The translations under genes and the position numbers were made by a program. This document shows positions 1 through 7,679 of a DNA stretch of 64,000 nucleotides, piece by piece (the first letter of the stretch is position 1; every line of letters starts with the position of its first letter). The notes beneath the pieces were generated by a model that made no database searches, had not been told where the DNA came from, and saw only the letters and a program-made list of their open reading frames with translations. Source of the stretch: Amycolatopsis alba DSM 44262 (GTDB lineage: Bacteria > Actinomycetota > Actinomycetes > Mycobacteriales > Pseudonocardiaceae); NCBI RefSeq assembly GCF_000384215.1, contig NZ_KB913032.1, forward strand, positions 3,861,665 through 3,925,664. The letters run 5' to 3'.

Positions 1-90
1 GCCGGGCACGTGCCGGTGCTGGCCGTCCAAGTGATCGGCGGGGTGCTGATGATGACCGCGGTCCTGCGACGGCTACCGCACGCGGCGTAG
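1..90 (+). CDS. C-terminal end of an unidentified membrane protein (partial)
   Basis: The window opens inside an open frame that ends at a TAG (88-90). The 29 visible residues are mostly hydrophobic and finish RRLPHAA, which fits a last membrane helix followed by a short basic cytoplasmic tail. The N-terminal part lies outside the window, so the family cannot be named. It ends 58 bp before the sensor kinase gene on the same strand and may be co-transcribed with it. Confidence 0.5.
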   Translation, partial: AGHVPVLAVQVIGGVLMMTAVLRRLPHAA

Positions 91-148
91 CTGAGAAGCC
101 GCTTTTCAACGGACGCGGTACGCCTCCACCCCAGGTAGCTTTCGTCCT

Positions 149-1273
149 GTGCTGCTGAAAGAACGGTATCCGTGGAGCCCCTGGGCGGGCCGCGTACTGC
201 GCGTGGTCCTGCCGCTGGGGTTCGTCCTCGGTACGACGAGCGGCGCGTCCCGCTGGCAACCGGACATGCCACCGCTGACCACGTTCGGCGCACTCTGGCT
301 GATCGCCACCGCACTGCCGCTGCTGGTGGTCCACCGGTACCCGATGCCGATCTTCCTGCTGACCTCCGCGCTGACCTTGGGCTACTACGCGTCGGACAAC
401 CCCGGCGGCCCGGTGATCGTGCTGCCGACCATCGCGCTGTTCATGCTCACGAAGATCCGGGGGCCGATCGTCGCGAGCATCACCGGCGGGTCACTGCTCG
501 TCGCCGCCGGGATCGTGCTGTTCGTCCGGCACGGCTTCGGCACCTTCGACGTCCGCGCCGGCCTGGGTGTCGTCTGGGTGATCGCGGTCGTCGGGATCGG
601 GACGGCGGTGCGCAACGGGATGGCCGCCGCGCGGGCCCGCCGCGAGCAGGCCGACGAGCACCGGCACCGGATGGCCGAGCAGGAGCGGCTCACCATCGCC
701 CGCGAGGTCCACGACGTCGTCGCGCACAGCCTCGCGATGATCAACGTCCAGGCCGGGGTCGCCGCTCACGTCGCCGACAGGCGCCCCGAACAGGCAAAAG
801 AGGCGTTGCTGAACATCAAGGAGGCGAGCGCTTCGGCGCTGAAGGACCTTCGCGCGACGTTGGCCGTGCTGCGTTCCGGGGAGGACAAGGCGCCCGCGCC
901 GAGTCTCGCCCAGGCCGACGAGCTGTTCGAACACGCGCGGGCCGCCGGGCTGGAGGTCCGTGTCGACGGCGAGCCGGGGGAGCTGCCCGCCCCGGTCGAC
1001 GGCGCCGCGTACCGGATTCTGCAGGAATCGCTGACGAACGTGGTCCGTCACGCGAACCAGGCGCGCGGCGTCGACGTCAGGTTCGAGCGGAAAACCGGTG
1101 CGCTGGCCCTGCTCGTCCGCGACGATGGCCGTGGCGCCGTCGAGCCCGCGCCCGGTCACGGGCTGCGCGGGATGGCCGAACGGGCGGCCGCGCTGGGCGG
1201 CACACTCACGACGTCCGTGGTGGACGGCGGTTTCCAGGTCCGCGTGGACTTGCCCATCGAGGGGGAACGATGA
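149..1273 (+). CDS. Sensor histidine kinase, NarL/DesK-type (HisKA_3)
   Basis: Membrane sensor kinase of 374 residues that should autophosphorylate and pass phosphate to the regulator encoded next. The N-terminal ~155 residues are hydrophobic with about five membrane helices. A HisKA_3 dimerisation box follows, with the phospho-acceptor His188 in EVHDVVAHSL. The HATPase_c domain carries an N-box (ESLTNVVRHA), a G-box (DDGRG) and GHGLRGM. The start is GTG at 149. The stop overlaps the next gene's start as ATGA (1270-1273), so the two proteins are translationally coupled. The signal sensed is unknown; kinases of this shape often govern neighbouring transporter genes. Confidence 0.93.
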   Translation: MLLKERYPWSPWAGRVLRVVLPLGFVLGTTSGASRWQPDMPPLTTFGALWLIATALPLLVVHRYPMPIFLLTSALTLGYYASDNPGGPVIVLPTIALFMLTKIRGPIVASITGGSLLVAAGIVLFVRHGFGTFDVRAGLGVVWVIAVVGIGTAVRNGMAAARARREQADEHRHRMAEQERLTIAREVHDVVAHSLAMINVQAGVAAHVADRRPEQAKEALLNIKEASASALKDLRATLAVLRSGEDKAPAPSLAQADELFEHARAAGLEVRVDGEPGELPAPVDGAAYRILQESLTNVVRHANQARGVDVRFERKTGALALLVRDDGRGAVEPAPGHGLRGMAERAAALGGTLTTSVVDGGFQVRVDLPIEGER

Positions 1274-1938
1274 CGATCCGGGTGGTCCTCGCCGACGACC
1301 AGGCGCTGGTACGCGCCGGTTTCCGGGTGCTGCTGGAGACCGAAGACGGCTTCGACGTCTGTGCCGAAGCGGGCGACGGCGAGCAGGCTGTCGCGGCCGC
1401 CGTCGAGCACCGGCCGGACATCGTGGTGATGGACATCCGGATGCCCGGCGTCGACGGGCTCGAAGCGACGCGGCGGATCACCGCGAATCCGGAGCTGGCC
1501 GGGGTCAAAGTCCTGGTCCTGACCACTTTCGACGTCGACGAGTACGTCTACGAGGCGTTGCGCGCCGGCGCCAGCGGCTTCCTGCTGAAGGACACCGAGC
1601 CGGTGGAGCTGCTGCGGGCGCTGAAGGTGGTCGCCGCGGGCGAGGCGCTGCTGGCGCCGACCGTGACCCGGCGGCTGATCGCCGAGTTCGTCGACCGGCC
1701 GGAGAACCGCCGTATCGACGTGAGCGCCGTCCGCGAGATCACCGACCGCGAACGCGAGGTCCTCGGCCTGGTCGCCGGCGGTATGTCGAACGACGAGATC
1801 GCGGCGCAGCTGGTGATCTCGACGGCCACCGCGCGCACGCACGTCAGCCGCATCATGACCAAGATCGGGGCGCGTGACCGGGCGCAGCTGGTGGTGCTGG
1901 CCTACGAGTCCGGCCTGGTCAGCCCTCGGCGGCCGTGA
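1270..1938 (+). CDS. Response regulator, NarL/LuxR family
   Basis: DNA-binding response regulator of 222 residues. The receiver domain (about 3-120) has the acidic pair in VLADDQ, the phospho-acceptor Asp55 in VVMDIRMPG and the conserved Lys in LLKDTEP. A LuxR-type helix-turn-helix lies at about 155-215 (LTDRE-like ITDREREVLGLVAGG, then SNDEIAAQLVIS and TARTHVSRIMTKIGARDR). It is translationally coupled to the kinase through a 4-bp overlap and is certainly its partner. Target genes cannot be read from the sequence. Confidence 0.95.
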   Translation: MTIRVVLADDQALVRAGFRVLLETEDGFDVCAEAGDGEQAVAAAVEHRPDIVVMDIRMPGVDGLEATRRITANPELAGVKVLVLTTFDVDEYVYEALRAGASGFLLKDTEPVELLRALKVVAAGEALLAPTVTRRLIAEFVDRPENRRIDVSAVREITDREREVLGLVAGGMSNDEIAAQLVISTATARTHVSRIMTKIGARDRAQLVVLAYESGLVSPRRP

Positions 1939-2462
1939 GGTTCCCCCAAAAAGCTGAGATTGCGAAAAAAGTGCGACTGTCACAGGGGGTCGTCAAGTGG
2001 AGCGTAACGCTGACACTCCGTTAATCGGGCAGTGTGCACGTGCAGATGCACGGCTTGGGTCGACGTGGGCGGAAGACCTGCCGGGCCGCCGCCGTCGTCT
2101 CATCTTCGTCTCCACCTGGAGTCCGGTGATGCGCCCGTCCCATTCCGGCGGACGATTCGAAATCATACGTTCGTACTGCTATCCCTGATTTCCTGATGAA
2201 TCCAGAAGCGTCGCGTCGAATCCTCTCTTGTCTTCGTGCACGGTGAGTGATTTTTCGTCGGATCGCCGCGCGGAATGACAGTCACTTTCTGTCGCGAAAC
2301 GGGTCCCCGGACAGTGGTCACGAAGGTTGTGTTGCTTTCTCGCGATGCCACTGAGCACTAGTCTCCGGCTGAACGACGCGTGGCGTGTCACCTACCTGAC
2401 GTGATTCTCACTCTGCCGGGCAAGAACTCGACGCGCTTTTCTTCTCTCACCGGGAGTTACTA
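1939..2462. other. Intergenic region without a convincing gene
   Basis: 524 bp between the NarL-type regulator and the Crp-type regulator. Short open frames exist on both strands but have poor codon use and no ribosome-binding site. The last ~60 bp presumably hold the promoter and leader of the Crp-type gene; GGGAG lies just upstream of its TTG start. No clear terminator or operator palindrome was seen. Confidence 0.4.
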
Positions 2463-3206
2463 TTGACGGCACAGAGCGGGGATTTCCTGGCGGCGGTCAC
2501 CGAACGGCAGCGCCAGCGGCTGCTCGAACTCGGCAAGCACGTGGACTATCCGGCGGGCACGACCCTGCTCAACCAGGGCGATCCGTCGTCGCCGGTGCTG
2601 ATCCTGCGGTCCGGCTTCGTGAAGGCGCTGCGCGCGGCCCAGGGCGACACGTCGCCGATGATCGTGGACCTGCTCGGCACCGGTGACGTCCTCGGCGTCG
2701 AGGACTGCCTGGCCAGGCAGTCGAGTCACCTCTCGTACGTCGCCACGAAACCGGTCCGCGTGCTGGAGATCCCGCAGAACGCCTTTCACGGCTTTCTCGA
2801 CGACGACAAGCAGGCGATGGCGCTGATCACCGCCGAGCTGGCCGTCCGGCTGCGGCTGCGGAACGTCGCGCTGGGCTTCGCGACGGCCAAGGTCCGGAGC
2901 AGGCTGACCGCGTATCTGACCAGGTTGCAGGTGCTCTACGGGACTCCCTGTGAAGGCGGCGTGGTCATCGACGTGGGACTGAACCACACGGACATCGCCT
3001 CCGCGATCGGCGCTTCGCCCGCGTCGGTCAACGCCGAGATGGCGAAATTGAAGACCGAAGGTTATTTGGCCACCGGGTACAAGACGATCCACGTCAAGAA
3101 GCGAATGCGCGAAGACGGCCCGCCGCTTTCCCCGCCCGTCTCTCCCGCCGCCCTGCCGCGGCGGATTCCGCAGATGCGGATCGGACGGCGAATCGCGATG
3201 GGGTGA
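2463..3206 (+). CDS. Crp/Fnr family transcriptional regulator
   Basis: Regulator of 247 residues with a cyclic-nucleotide-binding-type beta-barrel (about 8-125), a dimerisation helix, and a C-terminal winged helix (about 145-215) containing NHTDIASAIGASPASVNAEM as the recognition element. The TTG start is chosen because GGGAG sits 5-9 bp upstream and the protein begins at the usual place ahead of the barrel. A ~30-residue Pro/Arg-rich tail after the helix-turn-helix is unusual for the family. The barrel lacks an obvious strict cAMP signature, so the effector is open. It is a single gene closed by a strong terminator. Confidence 0.88.
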   Translation: MTAQSGDFLAAVTERQRQRLLELGKHVDYPAGTTLLNQGDPSSPVLILRSGFVKALRAAQGDTSPMIVDLLGTGDVLGVEDCLARQSSHLSYVATKPVRVLEIPQNAFHGFLDDDKQAMALITAELAVRLRLRNVALGFATAKVRSRLTAYLTRLQVLYGTPCEGGVVIDVGLNHTDIASAIGASPASVNAEMAKLKTEGYLATGYKTIHVKKRMREDGPPLSPPVSPAALPRRIPQMRIGRRIAMG

Positions 3207-3233
3207 ACGGGGCTTTCCTCACGAAAGCCCCGT
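3207..3233 (+). terminator. Rho-independent-type hairpin after the Crp/Fnr gene
   Basis: Perfect 10-bp inverted repeat ACGGGGCTTT / AAAGCCCCGT with a 7-nt loop, beginning one base after the stop codon. There is no U-tract, as is usual in actinomycetes. Confidence 0.8.
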
Positions 3234-3273
3234 CCGCCTCATTCACTGCGCCGCGGGGTGCGCAAGACGGGTG

Positions 3274-3354
3274 TCAGCCGCGCTTCAGCTGAAGCGCGAG
3301 CCGTATGACGAATACGACGGCCAGCGCGGCGACCAGGGCGATTTCCCAGGCCAT
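3274..3354 (-). CDS. 26-residue single-pass membrane peptide
   Basis: A very short reading frame: ATG at 3354, TGA at 3274-3276. It is preceded by an excellent ribosome-binding site, GAGGAGG, 7 bp upstream. The peptide is a single hydrophobic helix starting MAWEIALVAALAVVF and ending in a positively charged tail (QLKRG), so the N-terminus would be outside. Codon third positions are mostly G/C as in real genes of this genome. It lies 126 bp downstream of the glycan operon on the same strand. It does not match KdpF or MetS-type small subunits that I know. Function unknown; real expression is likely but unproven. Confidence 0.55.
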   Translation of the reverse strand: MAWEIALVAALAVVFVIRLALQLKRG

Positions 3355-3479
3355 GGCTGTTCCTCCTCGTCCGGCAAGGTTCCGATGCTCTGCCCCTAAG
3401 GCGCATCACCGGGGGAGGTCGTTCACCGACACGGCCCAACTCACACTTTCGGACTAACGCCATGCCCACTGGAGGTGAT

Positions 3480-5249
3480 CTACAGCGCGCTGCCGACCGC
3501 CGCCCACACCCGATGCGGGTCGAGGTCCATCGGCCGCGAGTCCGGATCCGGCCGCAGCCGTCGCAGCAGCACCTGCTGCACCAGCGTCGTCGGCCGGGCC
3601 GCCGAGGCCACCCGTCGCCAGAACAGGTGATCCTCCAGCCCTTCGAACAGTACCTCGGAGTTCCACCCGCCGAACTCGTCGACCAGCGACCGCCGCACGA
3701 GATAGCCGCTGCCGAGGTACGGCAGCGTCCGCAGCCGCCGTTCCTCCGGCGGCAACGCGCCTACCAGGCCGTCCACCGGATCCGCGACCGGGCAGTGCAC
3801 GACGTCGGCACCCTCCGAAGCGGCCAGCAGACGCTCCAGCAGGAACTCCGAAGCGCGCATCCCGCCGTCGAGCACCAGCAGCCAGGACGCCGTCGAACGC
3901 TCCAGCAGCGTGTTCCGGGTGAGCCCGCGGCCGAGCGGCGTGTCGTGCAGCAGGACGTCGTACGGGCGCGGACGCGGCCAAGGGTGCACACCGTCCTCGC
4001 CGACGAGCACCTTCCGCGGCGTCACACTGCCGGTGAGCAGGTCGTTCGCGAGGTCGTCCGGGTCGACTTCGCCGGTCCGGCGCACGATCAGCACGTCGAC
4101 GTCGGCGGTGCCCGGCGACGAAGCCGTCGCTGTCTCCCAGCGTCGCGTGGCGACCCGTCGCGCGCCCGCCGCCCGCTGGGCGATCCGTGCCGACAACGCC
4201 GTCCCGCGTGCCGAAGCCGGGCCGGCGGCGGACCGGTCGCCCGCGAACCGCGCGTCGAACGACGGCGTGTCCACGGCCAGCGCGTTCTCGGGGTTCCGCA
4301 GGCTCGACGCCAGCGCCCGCGCCGGGGCGATGTCCGCGGCCGGTGCCGAACCCAGCGAAGCCGCCAGGTCGATCAGCCGCCGCGCGGACGCCGTCATGTC
4401 CAGCGACTTCACGAAACCGTAGGCGGCCGAACGCAGGTGCCGTTCGCGTTCGGGCTCGTCGGCCAGCGCGGCGACGACCGAGCCCAGCGCCTCGGGCCGC
4501 GCGAGCACCAGGTGCTCACCGGGGACCAGCGGTTCGACGTCGGCGGAGGTCTCGCTGACCACGACACAGCCGTTGGTCATCGCTTCGAGCGTGCGCACCC
4601 ACTCCAGGGTCTGCTTCTGCTCGCGGTGCAGGTTCAGCAGGAACCGCGACCGCGCGAGGTGCTCGAACTTCGCCTTGCCGGGCAGGAAGTCGACGCGGGC
4701 GCCGGTCATCGGCTCGTGCGGCGGGGTCAGCAGCCGCGTCCGCAGCCCGGCGAGGTCCCGCGCGTACGAGCCGAGCAGTACCGAACGCCGCCGCTCGGCC
4801 GTGCCGAGGTAGGTGACGTCGAGGTCGCGCGGACTGTCGAGGTCGCCGCCCCACAGATCCCACAGCGGGCTGTACCCGAGCTGGAAATGCTCGACGGCGA
4901 TCCCTCGCCGCCGCAGTTCGGCGGTCGAATCGGTATTGATGTCGACGGCGCCGCCCAGGATGGACAGCAGTTCCGCGTTGCGTTCGAAGGTCGCCGTCCC
5001 CGGATGCTCCACACAGAACCCGATGGTGCGGCGGCACTGTTCGGCGGTCGGGAAGTCACCGTCCGGGACGACCACGAAATACTCGTGCGGGACGACGACG
5101 TACACCGTGTCGCCCCCGGCCTCGGGGTACTTGCCGATCGCGGTCCTGGCCTTGCCGCCCGCCGTGCGCACGGCGTCGGCGACCACCTCCAGGAGTTCCT
5201 CCATGAAGGCGGAACCGCCCTCGGCCGAGACGAAGCAGAGTTCGGTCAC
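3480..5249 (-). CDS. Two-domain glycosyltransferase (GT4-like plus GT-A-like)
   Basis: 589 residues, last gene of the glycan operon. The N-terminal ~330 residues resemble a GT-B (GT4-type) enzyme: RSRFLLNLHREQKQT and then EAMTNGCVVVSETSAD, the nucleotide-sugar region in which a Glu and an acidic loop contact the donor. The C-terminal ~210 residues read as a GT-A fold, with YDVLLHDTPLGRG, SWLLVLDGGM in the place of the DxD strand, and GSGYLVRRSLVDEFGGWN followed by a Glu-Asp pair. The GT-A half lacks a canonical DxD, so it may bind without catalysis or use another metal site. The GTG start overlaps the upstream stop as GTGA. Probably acts at the cytoplasmic face on a lipid-linked or secreted glycan. 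Confidence 0.75.
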   Translation of the reverse strand: MTELCFVSAEGGSAFMEELLEVVADAVRTAGGKARTAIGKYPEAGGDTVYVVVPHEYFVVVPDGDFPTAEQCRRTIGFCVEHPGTATFERNAELLSILGGAVDINTDSTAELRRRGIAVEHFQLGYSPLWDLWGGDLDSPRDLDVTYLGTAERRRSVLLGSYARDLAGLRTRLLTPPHEPMTGARVDFLPGKAKFEHLARSRFLLNLHREQKQTLEWVRTLEAMTNGCVVVSETSADVEPLVPGEHLVLARPEALGSVVAALADEPERERHLRSAAYGFVKSLDMTASARRLIDLAASLGSAPAADIAPARALASSLRNPENALAVDTPSFDARFAGDRSAAGPASARGTALSARIAQRAAGARRVATRRWETATASSPGTADVDVLIVRRTGEVDPDDLANDLLTGSVTPRKVLVGEDGVHPWPRPRPYDVLLHDTPLGRGLTRNTLLERSTASWLLVLDGGMRASEFLLERLLAASEGADVVHCPVADPVDGLVGALPPEERRLRTLPYLGSGYLVRRSLVDEFGGWNSEVLFEGLEDHLFWRRVASAARPTTLVQQVLLRRLRPDPDSRPMDLDPHRVWAAVGSAL

Positions 5250-5785
5250 GGCCGGTCCATCTTCTTCCGCACGACGCGCAGCGGCGCGGTGACCCGCCAG
5301 CTGACGGTGCGGCGCGTGGCGTCGAGTTCCCTGGCCATCTCGGCGGCGAGACGTTCGGCGTTGAGCAGACGCTGCCGGTCGGCCGACGGCTCACCGCCGG
5401 GCAGGAGGTCCGCGTCGACGACACCCGCCGACACCACGAGTTCGGCGTCGAGCAGCGCGAGCCGCAGCTTGTCGCGCTCCTCGCGGCAGGTCTTCAGCTC
5501 CGTGCGCAACGAGTCACGCTGCTGGTGGGCGAGCAGGACCTCGGCCTCCAGCGCCTGCAGGCGCGCCTTCGCGACATCGAGTTCTTCTTGCTGCGAAGCG
5601 ACCTTCTGGTTCACCTCGGCGGACTCGCCTTCGTTCGGCGCGGCGGCGGTCGCCTCGCGCAGCTCGTGCTCGGTGTCGGCGAGTTTCGCCTTCAGCCGGT
5701 CTTGCTCGGCGGTGAAAACCTGCCGCTCGGCCCGGAGCCGGGTCAGCTCGGCCTGGACACGGCCGGGAATGTCGGTGTCAGACAT
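5246..5785 (-). CDS. Coiled-coil protein of the glycan operon
   Basis: About 179 residues from the ATG at 5785 (a GTG at 5797 would add four). Residues ~8-125 form a long charged heptad region rich in Leu, Glu, Gln and Arg. A basic C-terminus follows, with WRVTAPLRVVRKKMDRP at the very end. WRxTxPLR endings of this kind are common at the C-termini of glycan-operon proteins with a coiled coil. It overlaps the upstream glycosyltransferase stop by 8 bp and the downstream start by 4 bp. It may serve as a scaffold or chain-length ruler for the two glycosyltransferases; that role is inferred from position only. Confidence 0.7.
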   Translation of the reverse strand: MSDTDIPGRVQAELTRLRAERQVFTAEQDRLKAKLADTEHELREATAAAPNEGESAEVNQKVASQQEELDVAKARLQALEAEVLLAHQQRDSLRTELKTCREERDKLRLALLDAELVVSAGVVDADLLPGGEPSADRQRLLNAERLAAEMARELDATRRTVSWRVTAPLRVVRKKMDRP

Positions 5786-7679
5786 GAACGCCCCCACTCA
5801 GTTCGGTCAGGATCTCGGAGTACTCACGCGCGTAGCCCGCCGGATCGAGCCACGGCAGCAGCTTCTCGTGCGCGGCCTTCGCCATCTCACGGCGGCGCGT
5901 GGCCGTAGTGCCCAGCGCGCGCAGCAACGCGGCTGTCAGCGCGTCGACGTCGTTGGTCTCGAACAGCCAGCCCGTCTCGCCGTCGACGATCATCTCCCGC
6001 GCGCCGAACACGTCGGTCGCCGCGACCGGCACGCCACAGCAGACGGCTTCGAGGATCGACCGCGGCAGCGACTCGATGTCGGAGCTGTTCACGAAGATGT
6101 CCGCGGCCTGCAGCCAGCGCAGCGGATCCGGCTGGATCGGCACCAGGCTGACCGACTTCTCCAGCCCGGCGCGCTCGACGGACTCCTCCATCGCCAGCCC
6201 GTACGGCGACGGGTGCAGGCCGACGATCGACAGCTTCGCCTCGGGGTGGATCTTGTGGATCCGCTCCATCGCCGAGATCAGCGGCGCCTGCCCCTTGCGG
6301 GATTCCGCGATGCCGATGTTGACCAGCACGATGTCGTCCGGCGTGTAGCCGAGCATGTTCCGCGCCTGCCGCCGGGTCTCCGACCGCGTCCGGCCGCCGA
6401 ACTTGTGCATCGGCGTGCCGTAACGGACGGTCCGGCAGCGTTCCGGCTTGCTGTACGGGAGGAACATCTCGCGTGTCGCGTCCGCGACGAACAGCAGCCT
6501 GTCGACCTCGCCGAGCGTGCTCTCCCAACGCTTCCAGACCGCGGCGGGCGGTTTCACCGGACCCCAGTTCTGGTAGGCGAACGCGGGCAGCGAGAAGCTC
6601 TCGTGGATGACCCACGCCGTCGGCATCCCGGCCCGCTTCGCCGCGTCCGCGCCGACAAAGCCGCCGAGAGTGTTGACGAGCGCGACGCCCGCTCCGGAGC
6701 ACTTCGCGAAGCGCGCCAGCTCGGCGACGTGGCCTTCGTAGGCGGGCACGGTCTGGTTCCGGTAATGCGTCGTGACGTGGACGGGGATGCCGAGTTCGTG
6801 GCAGTCCGCGCGCAGCGGGCCGTCGGTTTCACTGACCAGGCTGACCTGCCAGCCGTGGTCGGTCACCATCCGGCTCAGCAGTTCCTGCAGCCACAGCTGC
6901 CCGCCGCCGACGCCGAGGCTGTGCGTGAACACCAGCACGTGCTTCGGATCGGTCGGGATGTTCACGCGCGCCATCGCTCGGGCGGTGTCACCGGCCAGTT
7001 CGTCGGCGAGTTCGGCGTCGTCCAGGTCGGCGTCGGGGTTGCGAAGCGTGAAAGTGCGCTTCGCCGACACGACCTCGCCGACGCCTTCGGTGCGGTACCG
7101 GACGCGAAGCGACAGCGTCCGCTCTTCGCCGTACGGGAGGTCGACGGGCACCCAGGCCTCGAAGCCGCTCACCGCGGCGTCGTCGAATCCGGGGAATTCC
7201 TTGGGGACGTCCTTGCGCGGCAAGCGGGTGCGCGCGCTGACCGTGCCGCCGCCCTCGACCATGACCTCGATCAGGCTCGGCGCGCGGCCCTGAAGCAACG
7301 CCCAACCCGTCACGTAGACGACGTGTCCTTCGGCGACCTTGCCCTGCTTCGGCGCTTCGACTTCGCCCAGCCACAGCGGTTCTTCGCCCGGCAGCGTTCC
7401 GACGTGGACGGTCGCCTGGTTCAGCACACGCTCGTCCGGGCCGGTGACGACGATGTCCTGGACGCCGGCGGGAACCCAGGTGGCCGGAACCGCACGCCAG
7501 CCGAAAGTGCCTTCGGGCGCGCCAGGGCACGGCTCGGGGAACAGGTTCGCCTCGACGTCCGCGACGGTCACGGACATCTCGTCGATCCGGCTGATCCCGG
7601 TCGTCCAGCCCCGGAGCTCGAACAGGTGCCCGACCGGCCGGTCCGGGGTCAGGATGCCGGCGGTATGCAGGCTCGTCAT
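5778..7679 (-). CDS. GT4 family glycosyltransferase with an N-terminal beta-rich domain
   Basis: 633 residues. The start is the ATG at 7679, which overlaps the upstream stop as ATGA; the frame stays open further upstream, but that stretch codes poorly. The N-terminal ~230 residues look like a beta-sandwich domain (TVADVEANLFPEP, VYVTGWALLQGRAPSLIEVMVEG). The C-terminal ~380 residues are a typical GT4: SLGVGGGQLWLQELL as the glycine-rich acceptor loop, RYGTPMHKF, VLVNIGIAESRKGQ, and DIFVNSSDIESLPRSILEAV with the E-x7-E donor motif. Likely transfers a nucleotide-activated sugar to a cell-surface glycan. The beta domain may hold the acceptor chain. Confidence 0.85.
   Translation of the reverse strand: MTSLHTAGILTPDRPVGHLFELRGWTTGISRIDEMSVTVADVEANLFPEPCPGAPEGTFGWRAVPATWVPAGVQDIVVTGPDERVLNQATVHVGTLPGEEPLWLGEVEAPKQGKVAEGHVVYVTGWALLQGRAPSLIEVMVEGGGTVSARTRLPRKDVPKEFPGFDDAAVSGFEAWVPVDLPYGEERTLSLRVRYRTEGVGEVVSAKRTFTLRNPDADLDDAELADELAGDTARAMARVNIPTDPKHVLVFTHSLGVGGGQLWLQELLSRMVTDHGWQVSLVSETDGPLRADCHELGIPVHVTTHYRNQTVPAYEGHVAELARFAKCSGAGVALVNTLGGFVGADAAKRAGMPTAWVIHESFSLPAFAYQNWGPVKPPAAVWKRWESTLGEVDRLLFVADATREMFLPYSKPERCRTVRYGTPMHKFGGRTRSETRRQARNMLGYTPDDIVLVNIGIAESRKGQAPLISAMERIHKIHPEAKLSIVGLHPSPYGLAMEESVERAGLEKSVSLVPIQPDPLRWLQAADIFVNSSDIESLPRSILEAVCCGVPVAATDVFGAREMIVDGETGWLFETNDVDALTAALLRALGTTATRRREMAKAAHEKLLPWLDPAGYAREYSEILTELSGGVHV

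Noticed and set aside
1997..2188. 63-codon open frame in the gap before the Crp/Fnr gene
   Set aside because: Poor codon bias, no ribosome-binding site, no recognisable features.
3274..3354. KdpF or MetS identity for the 26-residue peptide
   Set aside because: Neither the sequence pattern nor any neighbouring kdp or transporter genes support it.
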